Shown here one piece after another: positions 26,007-34,128 of a stretch of 64,000 nt of DNA (the stretch's first letter is position 1; every line of letters starts with the position of its first letter). The notes under the pieces are model-generated. The model was not told the DNA's origin. It worked only from the letters and a program-made list of their open reading frames with translations, and searched no databases. This stretch comes from Thermocaproicibacter sp041859875. Lineage in GTDB: Bacteria; Bacillota; Clostridia; Oscillospirales; Acutalibacteraceae. Location: positions 1 to 64,000 of the forward strand of contig JBFLFY010000011.1 of the NCBI GenBank assembly GCA_041859875.1, read 5' to 3'. The position numbers and the translations under genes are program-made.

Positions 26007-26957
26007 TCAAGATTCCAAGTACCTTTCCGCCGCAGCAAGCATTGCCTGACTGGCTTGTTCCGCCGGCAGGTGCAAGGTGCATCCTGCGGCTCCCCTATGG
26101 CCTCCGCCGCCGAACTGTGCGCAGATTTTAGCCGCATCCGCCGGGGGACGCGCGCGCAGGGAAACTTTGTAGTCGCCGTTTTCCTTTTCGCGCAGCGTAA
26201 TCCCGACGTGCACACCTTCTATGGAGCGCGGAATGGTTGCGATGCCATCAAGGTCGTCTTCTATGGCGCCGGATTCGGCAATCATTTTTTTTGTGAGAAA
26301 AATCAACGCAATTTTTCCGTCATCCGCATAACGGATATTGTCCAGCACGCGGCGCTCAAGGTCCATCCTTGCACGGCTTTTTGTGTCGAACATGGCGCGG
26401 TCAATTTCCACGGAATCGGCACCCGCCTCCATCAGCTCTGCCGCAATGCGGTGAGTCTGCGGCGTGGTGTTGGTGTACTTAAAACAGCCTGTGTCGGTAG
26501 TAACGCCGGTATAAAGCGCGTTTGCCACAGCCTTGTCCGCTTTTACGCCAAGAAGTTTCAGCAGGCTGTAAATAATTTCGCAGGTTGCGGCCGCGCCCGG
26601 GTCAGTGTAGCTTTCCGCGGCAAAAGGAGTGCTGGAGCGGTGATGGTCTATAGAAAGGCCGACCTTTCCGCCGTACTGGGAAAGAAGCGGTTCGCCCAAA
26701 AGGCTTTTGTCCGCTATGTCCACAGAAACGACAAGGTCGGGTTCAAAGGAATCTTCGGGAAGGCCCTCAAAGAGGAAAGCATACTTCGGCCCTATGGCAT
26801 CGGAACACCTCACCTGCGCGCGCCTGCCAAGCTTCCGCAAAGCACGGCACAGGGCACTCCCCGCGCCGAGTGTGTCGCCGTCCGGAAATTGGTGGCACAG
26901 GATGACGACACGCTGCGCGCCAAGCAGGATGGGAACCGCTTCCTCAAGGCTTGTCAT
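26007..26957 (-). CDS. nrnA: Bifunctional oligoribonuclease/PAP phosphatase NrnA (DHH family)
   Basis: NrnA (316 aa) degrades nanoRNAs and dephosphorylates pAp. DHH-domain motifs: HQFPDGD (22-28; the first position of the usual HxxPDGDxxGS box is kept), VVSVDIAD and SIDHHRSS. The DHHA1 domain ends with the RNA-binding GGGGHRGAAG. It overlaps rbfA by 14 bp and is followed 2 bp later by truB. In B. subtilis nrnA lies elsewhere, but the rbfA-nrnA-truB order is common in Clostridia. Confidence 0.92.
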   Translation of the reverse strand: MTSLEEAVPILLGAQRVVILCHQFPDGDTLGAGSALCRALRKLGRRAQVRCSDAIGPKYAFLFEGLPEDSFEPDLVVSVDIADKSLLGEPLLSQYGGKVGLSIDHHRSSTPFAAESYTDPGAAATCEIIYSLLKLLGVKADKAVANALYTGVTTDTGCFKYTNTTPQTHRIAAELMEAGADSVEIDRAMFDTKSRARMDLERRVLDNIRYADDGKIALIFLTKKMIAESGAIEDDLDGIATIPRSIEGVHVGITLREKENGDYKVSLRARPPADAAKICAQFGGGGHRGAAGCTLHLPAEQASQAMLAAAERYLES

Positions 26958-27303
26958 GCGTTTCCTCCTTCAGGTCATTCAGGATGCGCGAAATGTTTGC
27001 GCCGTATTCAATCGAGTCGGTGGCACGGAAAATAAGCTGCGGCACTTTGCGCAGCGAAAGGCGTGAGCTAAGCTCATGCCGGATGAAGCCGGAAGCGGAC
27101 CTAAGGCCTTTTAAGGCTTCCTTTGCTTTTTCCATGCCTTCCATGTGACTGATATACACCGTGCAGTAAGAAAGGTCGTTTGTCACTTCCACACGCACAA
27201 TGCTGATAAGCCCCTGCACACGGGGATCTTTAAGTTCTCTGAAAATTGCGGTGAGCTCGCGCATGATGTCTTCCGTTACGCGGCCCAGCTTATGACTTGG
27301 CAT
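26944..27303 (-). CDS. rbfA: Ribosome-binding factor A
   Basis: RbfA (119 aa) assists 16S rRNA maturation. The KH-like fold is recognisable by RVTEDIMRELTAIFRELKDPRV, the strand TNDLSYCTVYISHMEG and the C-terminal LRKVPQLIFRATDSIEYGANIS. GGGAGAG precedes the ATG. It overlaps nrnA by 14 bp. The 261-bp gap between it and infB is unusually wide for this operon and holds repeat sequences and a hairpin. Confidence 0.95.
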   Translation of the reverse strand: MPSHKLGRVTEDIMRELTAIFRELKDPRVQGLISIVRVEVTNDLSYCTVYISHMEGMEKAKEALKGLRSASGFIRHELSSRLSLRKVPQLIFRATDSIEYGANISRILNDLKEETHDKP

Positions 27304-27564
27304 CTTTTTCTCTCCCTTTCCAGCCTTCTGAAAAAGGCCTTAGCAAAGCACAAAATGCCCTTCGCTGCCTATCTATGGCTGGCCTTTTGAAAAGGCCGAA
27401 GCGAAAACTTTGCTGAATCGCCAAAAAGGAAACTTTCTGCACTTTGGTTTTATTTTTCGCCAACGGCTGTATTTTAACCTTGTTCTTGCAGAATTTCCAG
27501 TTTGGGAAAAGTGTTAGTTTTTTCAGCCGGCCCTTTCTGCTGCGAAAAGGCCGGGAAAAAGCTT
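27304..27564. repeat. Intergenic dispersed-repeat region between infB and rbfA
   Basis: This gap holds GCACAAAATGCCCTTCGCTG (27348-27367), which recurs at 38195 with a few changes. It also holds the palindrome GGCCTTTTGAAAAGGCC (27381-27397) followed by GAAGCGAAAACTTTGCTGAA, matching the duplicated element at 57.2 and 57.6 kb. A further hairpin, CCGGCCCTTT with AAAGGCCGG (27528-27555), lies just after the infB stop but lacks a T tract. No gene seen. Confidence 0.7.
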
Positions 27565-30048
27565 TTACTCTTGATATTCTTCCATGGTATAGGCTTCGAA
27601 AACGTCGCCCTCTTTGATGTCGTTAAACTTCTCGAGGCCGATGCCGCAGTCGTAGCCTTCCGCCACTTCCTTGGCGTCATCCTTAAAGCGCTTGAGGGAA
27701 GCCACGCTGTCGTCGGCGACCACAATGCCGTCGCGCACAACGCGGATTTTTGCAGTGCGGGTCATTTTACCTGTGGTGACGTGCGCACCGGCTATGGTTC
27801 CTATGCTGCTGATGCGGTATACCTGCCGGACTTCGGCCTTGCCCAGGCTGGCTTCACGGTACTTCGGTGCAAGCATGCCTTTGAGGGCCGCGCCGATTTC
27901 GTTGATGCAGTCGTAAATTACACGGTACAGGCGAATATCAACACTGTCGCGTTTCGCGTTTTCTTCGGCTACGTTGTCCGGGCGGACATTAAAGCCGACA
28001 ATGACGGCATTGGAAGCCGCAGCCAGCATCACGTCGGATTCGCTGATCGCGCCGACGCCGCTGTGAATAATATCCACACGCACTTCGTCATTGCTCAGTT
28101 TTTCAAGGGACTGGCACACGGCCTCGGTTGAACCCTGAACATCTGCCTTGACGATAAGGTGAAGTTCCTTCATATCGCCTTCCTGCATCTGTTCAAAGAG
28201 GTTGTCAAGCGTAACCTTGGTGCGGGCGTTGAACTTTTCTTCCTTCTGCTCGTTGCGGCGCTGTTCCACCAGTTCACGGGCAAGGCGTTCATCCGTTACG
28301 GCGTTGAAAATATCGCCGCCCATCGGCACCTCGTTCAGCCCGGTGATTTCCGCCGGAACACTCGGCCCCGCAGTCTTAATCTTCTTGCCGTTTTCATTTG
28401 CCATAGCGCGCACACGGCCTACCGTCGTACCCGCCACGATAATGTCGCCGATATGGAGGGTGCCGTTCTGCACCAGCACAGTGGCAATCGGGCCGCGGCC
28501 CTTGTCAATCCTCGCTTCAATGACGGTGCCCTTTGCGGCGCGGTCCGGGTTCGCTTTCAGTTCTTTCATATCCGCTACAAGAAGGACGGTTTCCAGCAGC
28601 TCTTTAATGCCTTCCTTGGTCACGGCGGAAACCTTTACGCACGGTGTTTCCCCGCCCCACTCTTCCGGAACCAGTTCGTACTTTGTAAGCTGCTCCATAA
28701 CCATCTGCGGGTTTGCGCCCGGTTTATCCATTTTATTAATAGCTACGATAATAGAAACCTTGGCCGCTTTTGCATGGTGGATTGCCTCGATGGTCTGCGG
28801 CATAATGCCGTCATCTGCGGCGACAACCAGTATGGCAATATCCGTGACCTGCGCACCTCTGGCACGCATGGTGGTGAAAGCCTCGTGGCCCGGCGTGTCG
28901 AGAAATGTTACATCACGTCCACCGACCTTAACCTGGTAAGCGCCGATCGCCTGCGTAATGCCGCCCGCTTCGGTAGAAGTGACGTTCGTGTGGCGAATCG
29001 CGTCCAGCAGAGAAGTCTTGCCGTGGTCAACATGGCCCATGACAACAACAACCGGTGCGCGCGGAACAAGGTTATCGTCTTTGTCTTCGCTGTCGTCAAT
29101 AATCTGATCTTCAATGGTGACGACAACTTCTTTTTCCACCTTTGCGTGGAATTCCATCGCGGCAAGGGAAGCCGTGTCAAAATCAACGACATCGTTTACC
29201 GTGGCAAACACGCCGAGGTCCATCAGTTTCTTGATGACTTCTGCTGCCGTTGCCTTCAGGCGCAGAGCCAGTTCACCAACGGTAATCTGCTCCGGTATCT
29301 GTATGGTAATCGGCTTATTTTTGCGCTCCAGCGCAATACGGCGCAAACGCTCCGACTCTGTTTCTCTGCGCGCGTTGCGCGGGCGGCCGCGGTAACGTGC
29401 GCTGCGCTGCGTAAGCTTCTGCTTCTTTACGGTAGTGTCGGTAGAGCGAACCTTTTCGGAAGCGAGGCGGTCATATTTTTCGTTGTAGCGGTCAAGTTCC
29501 ACATTGGAAGCGTGTGTATCCACAATTCTTCCTGCCGGGCGCACAACAGAGCCGGTGGTTTCCATACGCACCGTCTGCTGCTGCGGATGCTTCTTAGCCG
29601 GCTGCTGCGGATGCTGCGGCTTTTTGTGCTGCGCAGCGGGAGCGGCCTGTGCAAATTTTGCCGGGCGTGCTGCCGGGTGTGCTGGGGCGCTGTTCCGGTT
29701 CTTTTGGGGAACCGGTGCTTTCTGCGCGGCGGCTGGGGCGGCCTGCGGCGCCTGTTTTGCTGCCGCCTTTGCGGGTCTTTGGGCAGGCTTTTCCGGTTCT
29801 ATAGCAACATCCGGCTTTTCGCTTTCTACAACTGCTTTGCGCTTTTCGGCCTGGGCAAAATAAGTATCCAAGCTCTTTGTCGAATTCTTCTGCGTAAAAT
29901 CTTCGAAAACAAGATCCAGCTCGTCTTCCGTCAGGGCTGTCATGTGTTTTTTGGTTTCGCCTGTGTATTTTTCCAACGTATCAATAACGTCCTTATTTGG
30001 AACGTTTAGGTCGCTTGCCACATCGTGTACTCTGTATTTAATCATCAT
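27565..30048 (-). CDS. infB: Translation initiation factor IF-2
   Basis: IF-2 (827 aa) brings initiator tRNA to the 30S subunit. The ATG at 30048 follows GAGGAGG; a second ATG is adjacent. Domains: an IF2 N-terminal helical motif (IKYRVHDVASDLNVPNKDVIDTL), a ~130-residue Ala/Pro/Lys/Gln-rich linker, a second IF2_N motif (ITVGELALRLKATAAEVIKKL), the G domain with GHVDHGKT at about 338-345, DTPGHEAF and NKMD, then domains II-IV. The start overlaps ylxQ by 11 bp. Family length and motifs are complete. Confidence 0.97.
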   Translation of the reverse strand: MMIKYRVHDVASDLNVPNKDVIDTLEKYTGETKKHMTALTEDELDLVFEDFTQKNSTKSLDTYFAQAEKRKAVVESEKPDVAIEPEKPAQRPAKAAAKQAPQAAPAAAQKAPVPQKNRNSAPAHPAARPAKFAQAAPAAQHKKPQHPQQPAKKHPQQQTVRMETTGSVVRPAGRIVDTHASNVELDRYNEKYDRLASEKVRSTDTTVKKQKLTQRSARYRGRPRNARRETESERLRRIALERKNKPITIQIPEQITVGELALRLKATAAEVIKKLMDLGVFATVNDVVDFDTASLAAMEFHAKVEKEVVVTIEDQIIDDSEDKDDNLVPRAPVVVVMGHVDHGKTSLLDAIRHTNVTSTEAGGITQAIGAYQVKVGGRDVTFLDTPGHEAFTTMRARGAQVTDIAILVVAADDGIMPQTIEAIHHAKAAKVSIIVAINKMDKPGANPQMVMEQLTKYELVPEEWGGETPCVKVSAVTKEGIKELLETVLLVADMKELKANPDRAAKGTVIEARIDKGRGPIATVLVQNGTLHIGDIIVAGTTVGRVRAMANENGKKIKTAGPSVPAEITGLNEVPMGGDIFNAVTDERLARELVEQRRNEQKEEKFNARTKVTLDNLFEQMQEGDMKELHLIVKADVQGSTEAVCQSLEKLSNDEVRVDIIHSGVGAISESDVMLAAASNAVIVGFNVRPDNVAEENAKRDSVDIRLYRVIYDCINEIGAALKGMLAPKYREASLGKAEVRQVYRISSIGTIAGAHVTTGKMTRTAKIRVVRDGIVVADDSVASLKRFKDDAKEVAEGYDCGIGLEKFNDIKEGDVFEAYTMEEYQE

Positions 30049-30373
30049 GTATTGGTTCCTCCTCGTTTTCCTCACTCAGCTTGAGCAGTGCTTCTGCAAA
30101 CCCTGCATCTTCCACCGCGATAACTCCCGTTCGCCTTCCAAGCGCGGCCTGCGCCGCATCCATGCCTCCGGGGAGCTCCGCCACCTTTACACCGGCTGCC
30201 GACGCTTCCTCTTTTACTGCGCGCGCCGTCCGCTGGGAAAGGTCGCGGCTTAAGTACACCAGTTTTACATGGTGCGCCCGCACCGCCTGTTTCACTGCTT
30301 CACCGCCGAGTTCCAGTTTCCCGGCCCTCCGGGCAATGCCCAGCAGGTTCATCAGCCGTTTATTTGTTTCCAA
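30038..30373 (-). CDS. L7Ae-family ribosome-associated protein YlxQ
   Basis: A 111-aa L7Ae/L30e-like RNA-binding protein (YlxQ type, K-turn binding fold). I choose a TTG start at 30373, 6 nt after GGAGGAGG, giving METNKRLMNLLGIARRAGKLELGG, the classic YlxQ N-terminus; the ORF extended upstream is antisense-like and overlaps ylxR more deeply. It overlaps rnpM/ylxR by 14 bp and infB by 11 bp. The C-terminal GRRTGVIAVEDAGFAEALLKL is typical. Exact cellular role is unsettled for the family. Confidence 0.9.
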   Translation of the reverse strand: METNKRLMNLLGIARRAGKLELGGEAVKQAVRAHHVKLVYLSRDLSQRTARAVKEEASAAGVKVAELPGGMDAAQAALGRRTGVIAVEDAGFAEALLKLSEENEEEPIHDD

Positions 30374-30632
30374 GCAGCTCCTCCTCCATACGGTCATAAA
30401 CTTCGTCCGGGATTCTGCACGAGAAAGCTTTTTCAAACCGGCGGGCTTTCCGCGCGGCTTTCAGGCACTCCGCACTGCGGCACACATAGGCGCCGCGGCC
30501 CGGCTTACGACCGGTCAGATCCAGCGAAACCTCTCCGTCGGGTGATTTCACGACCCGAACGAGCTCCTGCTTCGGTTTCATCTCGCCGCACCCTGCGCAC
30601 ATACGCAGCGGTATTTTTCTTTTATGAATCAT
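30360..30632 (-). CDS. rnpM: RNase P modulator RnpM (YlxR)
   Basis: A 90-aa YlxR-family protein, reported to bind and modulate RNase P RNA in B. subtilis. The N-terminus RKIPLRMCAGCGEMKPKQELVR and the central GRKPGRGAYVCRSAECL are the family's conserved motifs, including the CAGC pair. It lies between nusA and ylxQ in the conserved order. Short overlaps with ylxQ indicate translational coupling. Confidence 0.92.
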   Translation of the reverse strand: MIHKRKIPLRMCAGCGEMKPKQELVRVVKSPDGEVSLDLTGRKPGRGAYVCRSAECLKAARKARRFEKAFSCRIPDEVYDRMEEELLGNK

Positions 30633-30668
30633 GCCGTGATTCCCCCTGTTCCCGAAAGCCGATGTCCT

Positions 30669-31793
30669 TTACTCCTGCGGTTTCTGTTCTGCCGGCTGTG
30701 TTTCTTCACTGCTGCTGAAGCTGCTCTGTGACTTAATATCTATCTTCCAACCCGTAAGACGGGCAGCCAGGCGGGCGTTTTGACCCTTGTTGCCAATGGC
30801 GAGCGAAAGCTGGTCATCCGGCACGCTTACACGGCAGGCGTGTGAACCGTCCTCTGCGGGCACAACCTCCAGCACGCTGGCCGGGGAAAGTGCCGCGGCA
30901 ATGAATTTGTACGGGTCGTCGCTGTAGTCGACAATATCAATTTTTTCGCCGTTGAGCTCGTCAACGATATGGTTCACACGCATTCCTTTTGCGCCAATGC
31001 AGGAACCGACGGCGTCGACATCCGGGTTATGGCTTACAACGGCAACTTTGGTGCGGGAACCGGCCTCACGCAAAACGGCCTTGATTTCGACTGTGCCGTC
31101 GTAGATTTCCGGAACCTCTTCTTCAAACAGGCGGCGCACAAGGTCCGGGTGAATCCGGCTGACCATGGCGCGCGGGCCTTTTTCCGTTTCTTTTACATCC
31201 GCAACATAGACTTTGATGTGGTCGCCCACATGAAGCACCTCGCCCGGCACCTGCTCGGACTTTGGCAGTATGGTTTCAGCTCTGCCGATGATGAGTGTTG
31301 CAGCCCCGCTGCGCGGATCAATCTGGTCAACGGCAGCGGAAACAATCTCCTGGTGCTTGCTTTCAAATTCCTGAAGCATATGGCTGCGCTCGCCTTCGCG
31401 CACGCCCTGCCGGATTATGTTTCTTGCCGTCATTGCGGCAATACGGCCGAAATCTTTCGTGTTAAGCGGAACGGCTACGGTTTCGCCCACGGCAGCGGTC
31501 GGGCTGATTGCGCGTGCTTTTTCAAGCGTAATCTCTTTGCCCGGTTCGGTGATGTCCTCTACAACGGTCTTGTTCAGAAAGACCTGAAAAATTCCCTTGG
31601 CCTGGTCGGCGTTCACCACGCAGTCCTCGTTGCCGTAACTGCTCTTGCAGGCTGTGACAATCGCCTTTTTTATGCGGTCCAGCATAAAGTCGGCAGAAAT
31701 GCCGCGCTCTTTGTCCAGCATGGCCAAGGCGCCGAAAATCTCGCTGCTGGTGTTGTCTTCGGCGGTTTTGGTAGTCTTTTTGCTCTTGCTCAT
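30669..31793 (-). CDS. nusA: Transcription termination/antitermination protein NusA
   Basis: NusA (374 aa) binds RNA polymerase and nascent RNA. Order of domains: N-terminal RNAP-binding domain, S1 (about 135-200), KH1 (SKVAVVSHNPDVDAVGSCIGAKG area) and KH2 (LSLAIGNKGQNARLAARLTGWKIDI). The C-terminal acidic repeats of E. coli NusA are absent, as in Firmicutes; a short Ser/Glu/Gln-rich tail ends the protein. It lies 6 bp downstream of rimP. The rimP leader contains a terminator-like hairpin that fits NusA autoregulation by attenuation, known in B. subtilis. Confidence 0.97.
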   Translation of the reverse strand: MSKSKKTTKTAEDNTSSEIFGALAMLDKERGISADFMLDRIKKAIVTACKSSYGNEDCVVNADQAKGIFQVFLNKTVVEDITEPGKEITLEKARAISPTAAVGETVAVPLNTKDFGRIAAMTARNIIRQGVREGERSHMLQEFESKHQEIVSAAVDQIDPRSGAATLIIGRAETILPKSEQVPGEVLHVGDHIKVYVADVKETEKGPRAMVSRIHPDLVRRLFEEEVPEIYDGTVEIKAVLREAGSRTKVAVVSHNPDVDAVGSCIGAKGMRVNHIVDELNGEKIDIVDYSDDPYKFIAAALSPASVLEVVPAEDGSHACRVSVPDDQLSLAIGNKGQNARLAARLTGWKIDIKSQSSFSSSEETQPAEQKPQE

Positions 31794-31799
31794 GATTTT

Positions 31800-32291
31800 C
31801 TAATCTCCTCCAAATAAATCGTCTTCCCGAAGCCGCACCGAGGCGGCGTCTTTCCGTGAAACAGAAAAGGGTTCGCCCTCTTCCGGCTGCAGCAGAAACG
31901 TGCTGCCCGAAAGCCTGCCGAGCTTGCCTTCCAACACACGGCGGCCATCCGCAAGCGGACGAATCAGGCGAACGGTAACCGGCGAACCGGCGTACTGCTC
32001 AAAATGTTCGGGGCGGGTGAGCTCACGGTCTACGCCCGGCGAAGAAACCTCCAGGCAGTAAGAGTCCGGCACCGGGTCCAGCTCATCGAGCGGAGCGTCA
32101 ATGGCGCGGCTCATTTTTTCGCAGTCCTCTATTCCAACCCCACCGGGTTTGTCAATAAAAACCCGCAGGTACCAGGCCCCGCCTTCACGCACATAGCGCA
32201 CATCCCACACTGTAAGCCCAAGTTTTTCCGCATAGGGCAAGACGAATGCCCGAACCCTTTCGGCAACGCCGCCTTTTTTCGCTTCAGCCAA
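31800..32291 (-). CDS. rimP: Ribosome maturation factor RimP
   Basis: RimP (163 aa) is needed for 30S maturation. I choose the TTG at 32291: GAGGTG lies 6 nt upstream and the length suits the family (about 150-160 aa). An in-frame ATG at 32342 would translate through the attenuator hairpin and has no spaced ribosome-binding site. Motifs: GLTVWDVRYVREGG, LRVFIDKPGGVGIEDCEKMSRAID and YCLEVSSPGVDRELTRPEHF are diagnostic. First gene of the rimP-nusA-rnpM-ylxQ-infB-rbfA unit. Confidence 0.93.
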   Translation of the reverse strand: MAEAKKGGVAERVRAFVLPYAEKLGLTVWDVRYVREGGAWYLRVFIDKPGGVGIEDCEKMSRAIDAPLDELDPVPDSYCLEVSSPGVDRELTRPEHFEQYAGSPVTVRLIRPLADGRRVLEGKLGRLSGSTFLLQPEEGEPFSVSRKDAASVRLREDDLFGGD

Positions 32292-32310
32292 ACCTTTCAC
32301 CTCATAATAC

Positions 32311-32339
32311 AAACAAAAGAGCGGGTCGCCCCACTCTTT
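32311..32339 (-). terminator. Leader terminator/attenuator upstream of rimP-nusA
   Basis: Between the promoter and the rimP start, minus strand AAAGAGTGGG (32339-32330) pairs perfectly with CCCGCTCTTT (32325-32316) around GCGA, followed by TGTTTG. It is an intrinsic terminator in a leader only ~75 nt long. In B. subtilis NusA represses its own operon by promoting termination in the ylxS (rimP) leader; the same logic is inferred here. Confidence 0.8.
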
Positions 32340-32365
32340 CATCCTCACTTTATTATTCTGGATCA

Positions 32366-32394
32366 ATTTTACCACACTTCCACTGAAATTGCAA
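32366..32394 (-). promoter_or_regulatory. Promoter of the rimP-nusA-infB operon
   Basis: Minus strand TTGCAA (32394-32389), 17 nt, TAAAAT (32371-32366), about 75 bp before the rimP TTG start. Confidence 0.75.
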
Positions 32395-32406
32395 GTGAAA
32401 GCACGG

Positions 32407-32949
32407 TCATTCTTCCATCTGTTTTCCCAAGAACGAAGCAGCCACCTGCACCAGCATGGTATCGGCCTGCGCTGGGGTTTCTGCTTTGCCGCCCTCCGGC
32501 TGAAGGACGACGATTGAGCCGGCAACGTCGCTTGAAGCCAGGATGGGACAGATGAGTTCCGCCTGACGGTCAATGCCTTCAATGGGAAGAATGGTTTCGC
32601 CTGAACCGGCGGTGTAGGTACGGCGTGTCTGCACGCTTTCTTCCAGTTCCGGCGTCACGCGGCGCTCAAGGAACTCTTTGCGTGAAACGCCTGCAGCCGC
32701 CACTACGTGGTCACGGTCACAGATAATAGTAGAGAGGCCCGCCGTTCGGTTCAGCACTTCGGCGTACTGCGCGGCAAATGAGGAAAGCTCGCCTACCGGG
32801 GAGTATTTTCTGAAAATCACGCCGCCCTGCGCATCTGTAAAGATTTCAAGGGCATCGCCTTCGCGTATGCGTAAAGTCCTGCGGATTTCTTTTGGAATTA
32901 CAATGCGCCCAAGGTCGTCAATCCTTCGTACAATGCCTGTTGCTTTCAT
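32407..32949 (-). CDS. spoVT: Stage V sporulation protein T (SpoVT)
   Basis: SpoVT (180 aa, normal length) is the forespore regulator that modulates sigma-G genes. The ATG at 32949 (AGGAGG upstream) gives the AbrB-like swapped-hairpin DNA-binding domain MKATGIVRRIDDLGRIVIPK...RRTLRIREGDALEIF (1-45). A GAF-like C-terminal domain follows (about 55-178, ending SIVVLQPEGGKAE...VQVAASFLGKQMEE). The longer in-frame ORF (start 33150) reads through the promoter and is rejected. A sigma-G-type promoter is visible upstream, as expected from B. subtilis. Confidence 0.94.
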   Translation of the reverse strand: MKATGIVRRIDDLGRIVIPKEIRRTLRIREGDALEIFTDAQGGVIFRKYSPVGELSSFAAQYAEVLNRTAGLSTIICDRDHVVAAAGVSRKEFLERRVTPELEESVQTRRTYTAGSGETILPIEGIDRQAELICPILASSDVAGSIVVLQPEGGKAETPAQADTMLVQVAASFLGKQMEE

Positions 32950-32990
32950 TTTGCCTTGCCTCCTAAACGCTGTTGTTTGGATTTCGATAC

Positions 32991-33019
32991 TATTATGAGC
33001 AGGAAAAGTCTGTGTATAC
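32991..33019 (-). promoter_or_regulatory. Sigma-G-type promoter of spoVT
   Basis: Minus strand GTATA (33019-33015), 17-nt spacer, CATAATA (32997-32991). This fits the forespore sigma-G consensus (GMATA-N17-CATNHTA) and lies about 42 bp upstream of the spoVT start. Confidence 0.7.
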
Positions 33020-33048
33020 TTGCCAACCAAAAAGAACAAATGTATAAT
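33020..33048 (+). promoter_or_regulatory. Sigma-A promoter of the 33133 lipoprotein
   Basis: TTGCCA (33020-33025), 17 nt, TATAAT (33043-33048), directed away from the adjoining spoVT promoter. Confidence 0.8.
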
Positions 33049-33132
33049 TAGAAAATGATTCTTTGTGATTTTGCTTGGCAAAGCATAACATCGGATGATT
33101 TTATAACAAATTTTCACTGTGGAGGTATTTAT

Positions 33133-33579
33133 ATGAGCAAAATAAGGCATTTTTGCACCATGGGAATTATTGGTTTGTTTTTGTTCCTTTTTGTAGGATG
33201 CTCGGCCCGCACTGTTATTTCGGCTAATGAGTTCCAGAGTCAGGCAAAATCTTCCGGGTTTACCGTTACCGCTAATTCGTCAGATGGATCTGGCGCGCAA
33301 AAATCTCTTACCGCCACAAAAGACGGTACCGACGTACAGATTAACTTTTATGAGTTTGCCGATGCCAGCGCTTCGCAGACCTGGTACACCGCGCAGAAAG
33401 CACAGCTCGGCACGGCCGGTAAAACGGTGGTGGACAGTGACGCTTACAACAAATATTCTGTACAGAACGGCGACTTCAGCTACATTGCCGTACGAATGGA
33501 CAAGACAGCTATCCTCTGCAAAACCGTTGCCTCAAAGAAGAGCGTCGCGGAAGATTTTCTGAAAAAGATAAAATATTAA
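33133..33579 (+). CDS. Small lipoprotein, function unknown
   Basis: A 148-aa predicted lipoprotein. The ATG at 33133 has GGAGG 7 nt upstream; the earlier in-frame ATG at 33055 is too long for a signal peptide. The signal sequence (KIRHFCTMGIIGLFLFLFVGC) ends in the lipobox FVGC with Cys at about 23. The mature ~125 residues look like one compact alpha/beta domain (FTVTANSS..., QINFYEFADASASQTWY). No named family recognised. It stands alone between a consensus promoter and a strong terminator. Confidence 0.85.
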   Translation: MSKIRHFCTMGIIGLFLFLFVGCSARTVISANEFQSQAKSSGFTVTANSSDGSGAQKSLTATKDGTDVQINFYEFADASASQTWYTAQKAQLGTAGKTVVDSDAYNKYSVQNGDFSYIAVRMDKTAILCKTVASKKSVAEDFLKKIKY

Positions 33580-33603
33580 GAGTTCCCTGACAGACAGAAA
33601 GAA

Positions 33604-33640
33604 ACCCGGAGCACAGCGAAATGCGCTCCGGGTCTTTTTT
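33604..33640. terminator. Terminator after the lipoprotein; also serves the Rnf-like operon
   Basis: ACCCGGAGC (33604-33612) pairs with GCTCCGGGT (33625-33633), followed by CTTTTTTT on plus. On minus it reads TTTCTTTC, so it can also end the rpe/Rnf-like/Nudix transcript. Confidence 0.9.
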
Positions 33641-33655
33641 TATTTAAAATAAGTT

Positions 33656-34108
33656 TTATGGGACTGCCGGGCCTGGCCCAGCCGGGAATGTCTCTTTCAG
33701 AAAGTCTTCTACACGGTGCTGCAGTACGGGTTCAATATCCGGGAAAGTAAGCTCGCCCGGTATGCCGCCGAAAAGCTCGGCACGCTTCGTTTCCGAAGCC
33801 GGAAGCGGAAAGAACTCCTGCACCTCGGCAAAATACAGCATCCCAAAAGCCTCGGAGCCGTCCTCTTTCCGCACGCCGTAAACACTAACGGGCATCATGC
33901 GGAAACACGCCGCACCCGTTTTTTCGGAAAGCACACGGCGGGCGGTCGCTTCAATATTTTCGGCATCCCTGCGGCTGCCGCCCGGAATTTCGTATGTGTT
34001 CCGATCCTCCTGTTTGCAGTAAACCCACTTTCCCTGGTAGCGGGGAACAACGGCTGCAAACTGCAGTGCATCATTGTCCGCCATATGGCAGAAAAAAACT
34101 TCGCGCAT
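33656..34108 (-). CDS. Nudix-like protein with degenerate Nudix box
   Basis: A 150-aa Nudix-fold protein. The Nudix box (Gx5Ex7REuxEExGu) is recognisable at 44-66 (G44, E50, R58, E62, G65), but the catalytic set is altered: the expected Glu after Arg58 is Val59 and the second Glu of the EE pair is Lys63; Glu62 remains. It may have weak or different hydrolase activity, or act as a binding protein. It is the last gene of the rpe/Rnf-like unit, 20 bp after the rnfA-like gene, and ends just before a terminator. Function within that unit unknown. Confidence 0.8.
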   Translation of the reverse strand: MREVFFCHMADNDALQFAAVVPRYQGKWVYCKQEDRNTYEIPGGSRRDAENIEATARRVLSEKTGAACFRMMPVSVYGVRKEDGSEAFGMLYFAEVQEFFPLPASETKRAELFGGIPGELTFPDIEPVLQHRVEDFLKETFPAGPGPAVP

Positions 34109-34128
34109 AGAGTCCCTCCCTCAAAAGG

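Noticed and set aside
28159..30009. 616-codon plus-strand ORF
   Set aside because: Exactly antisense to infB, no ribosome-binding site, Phe/Cys/Arg-rich composition typical of a mirror frame.
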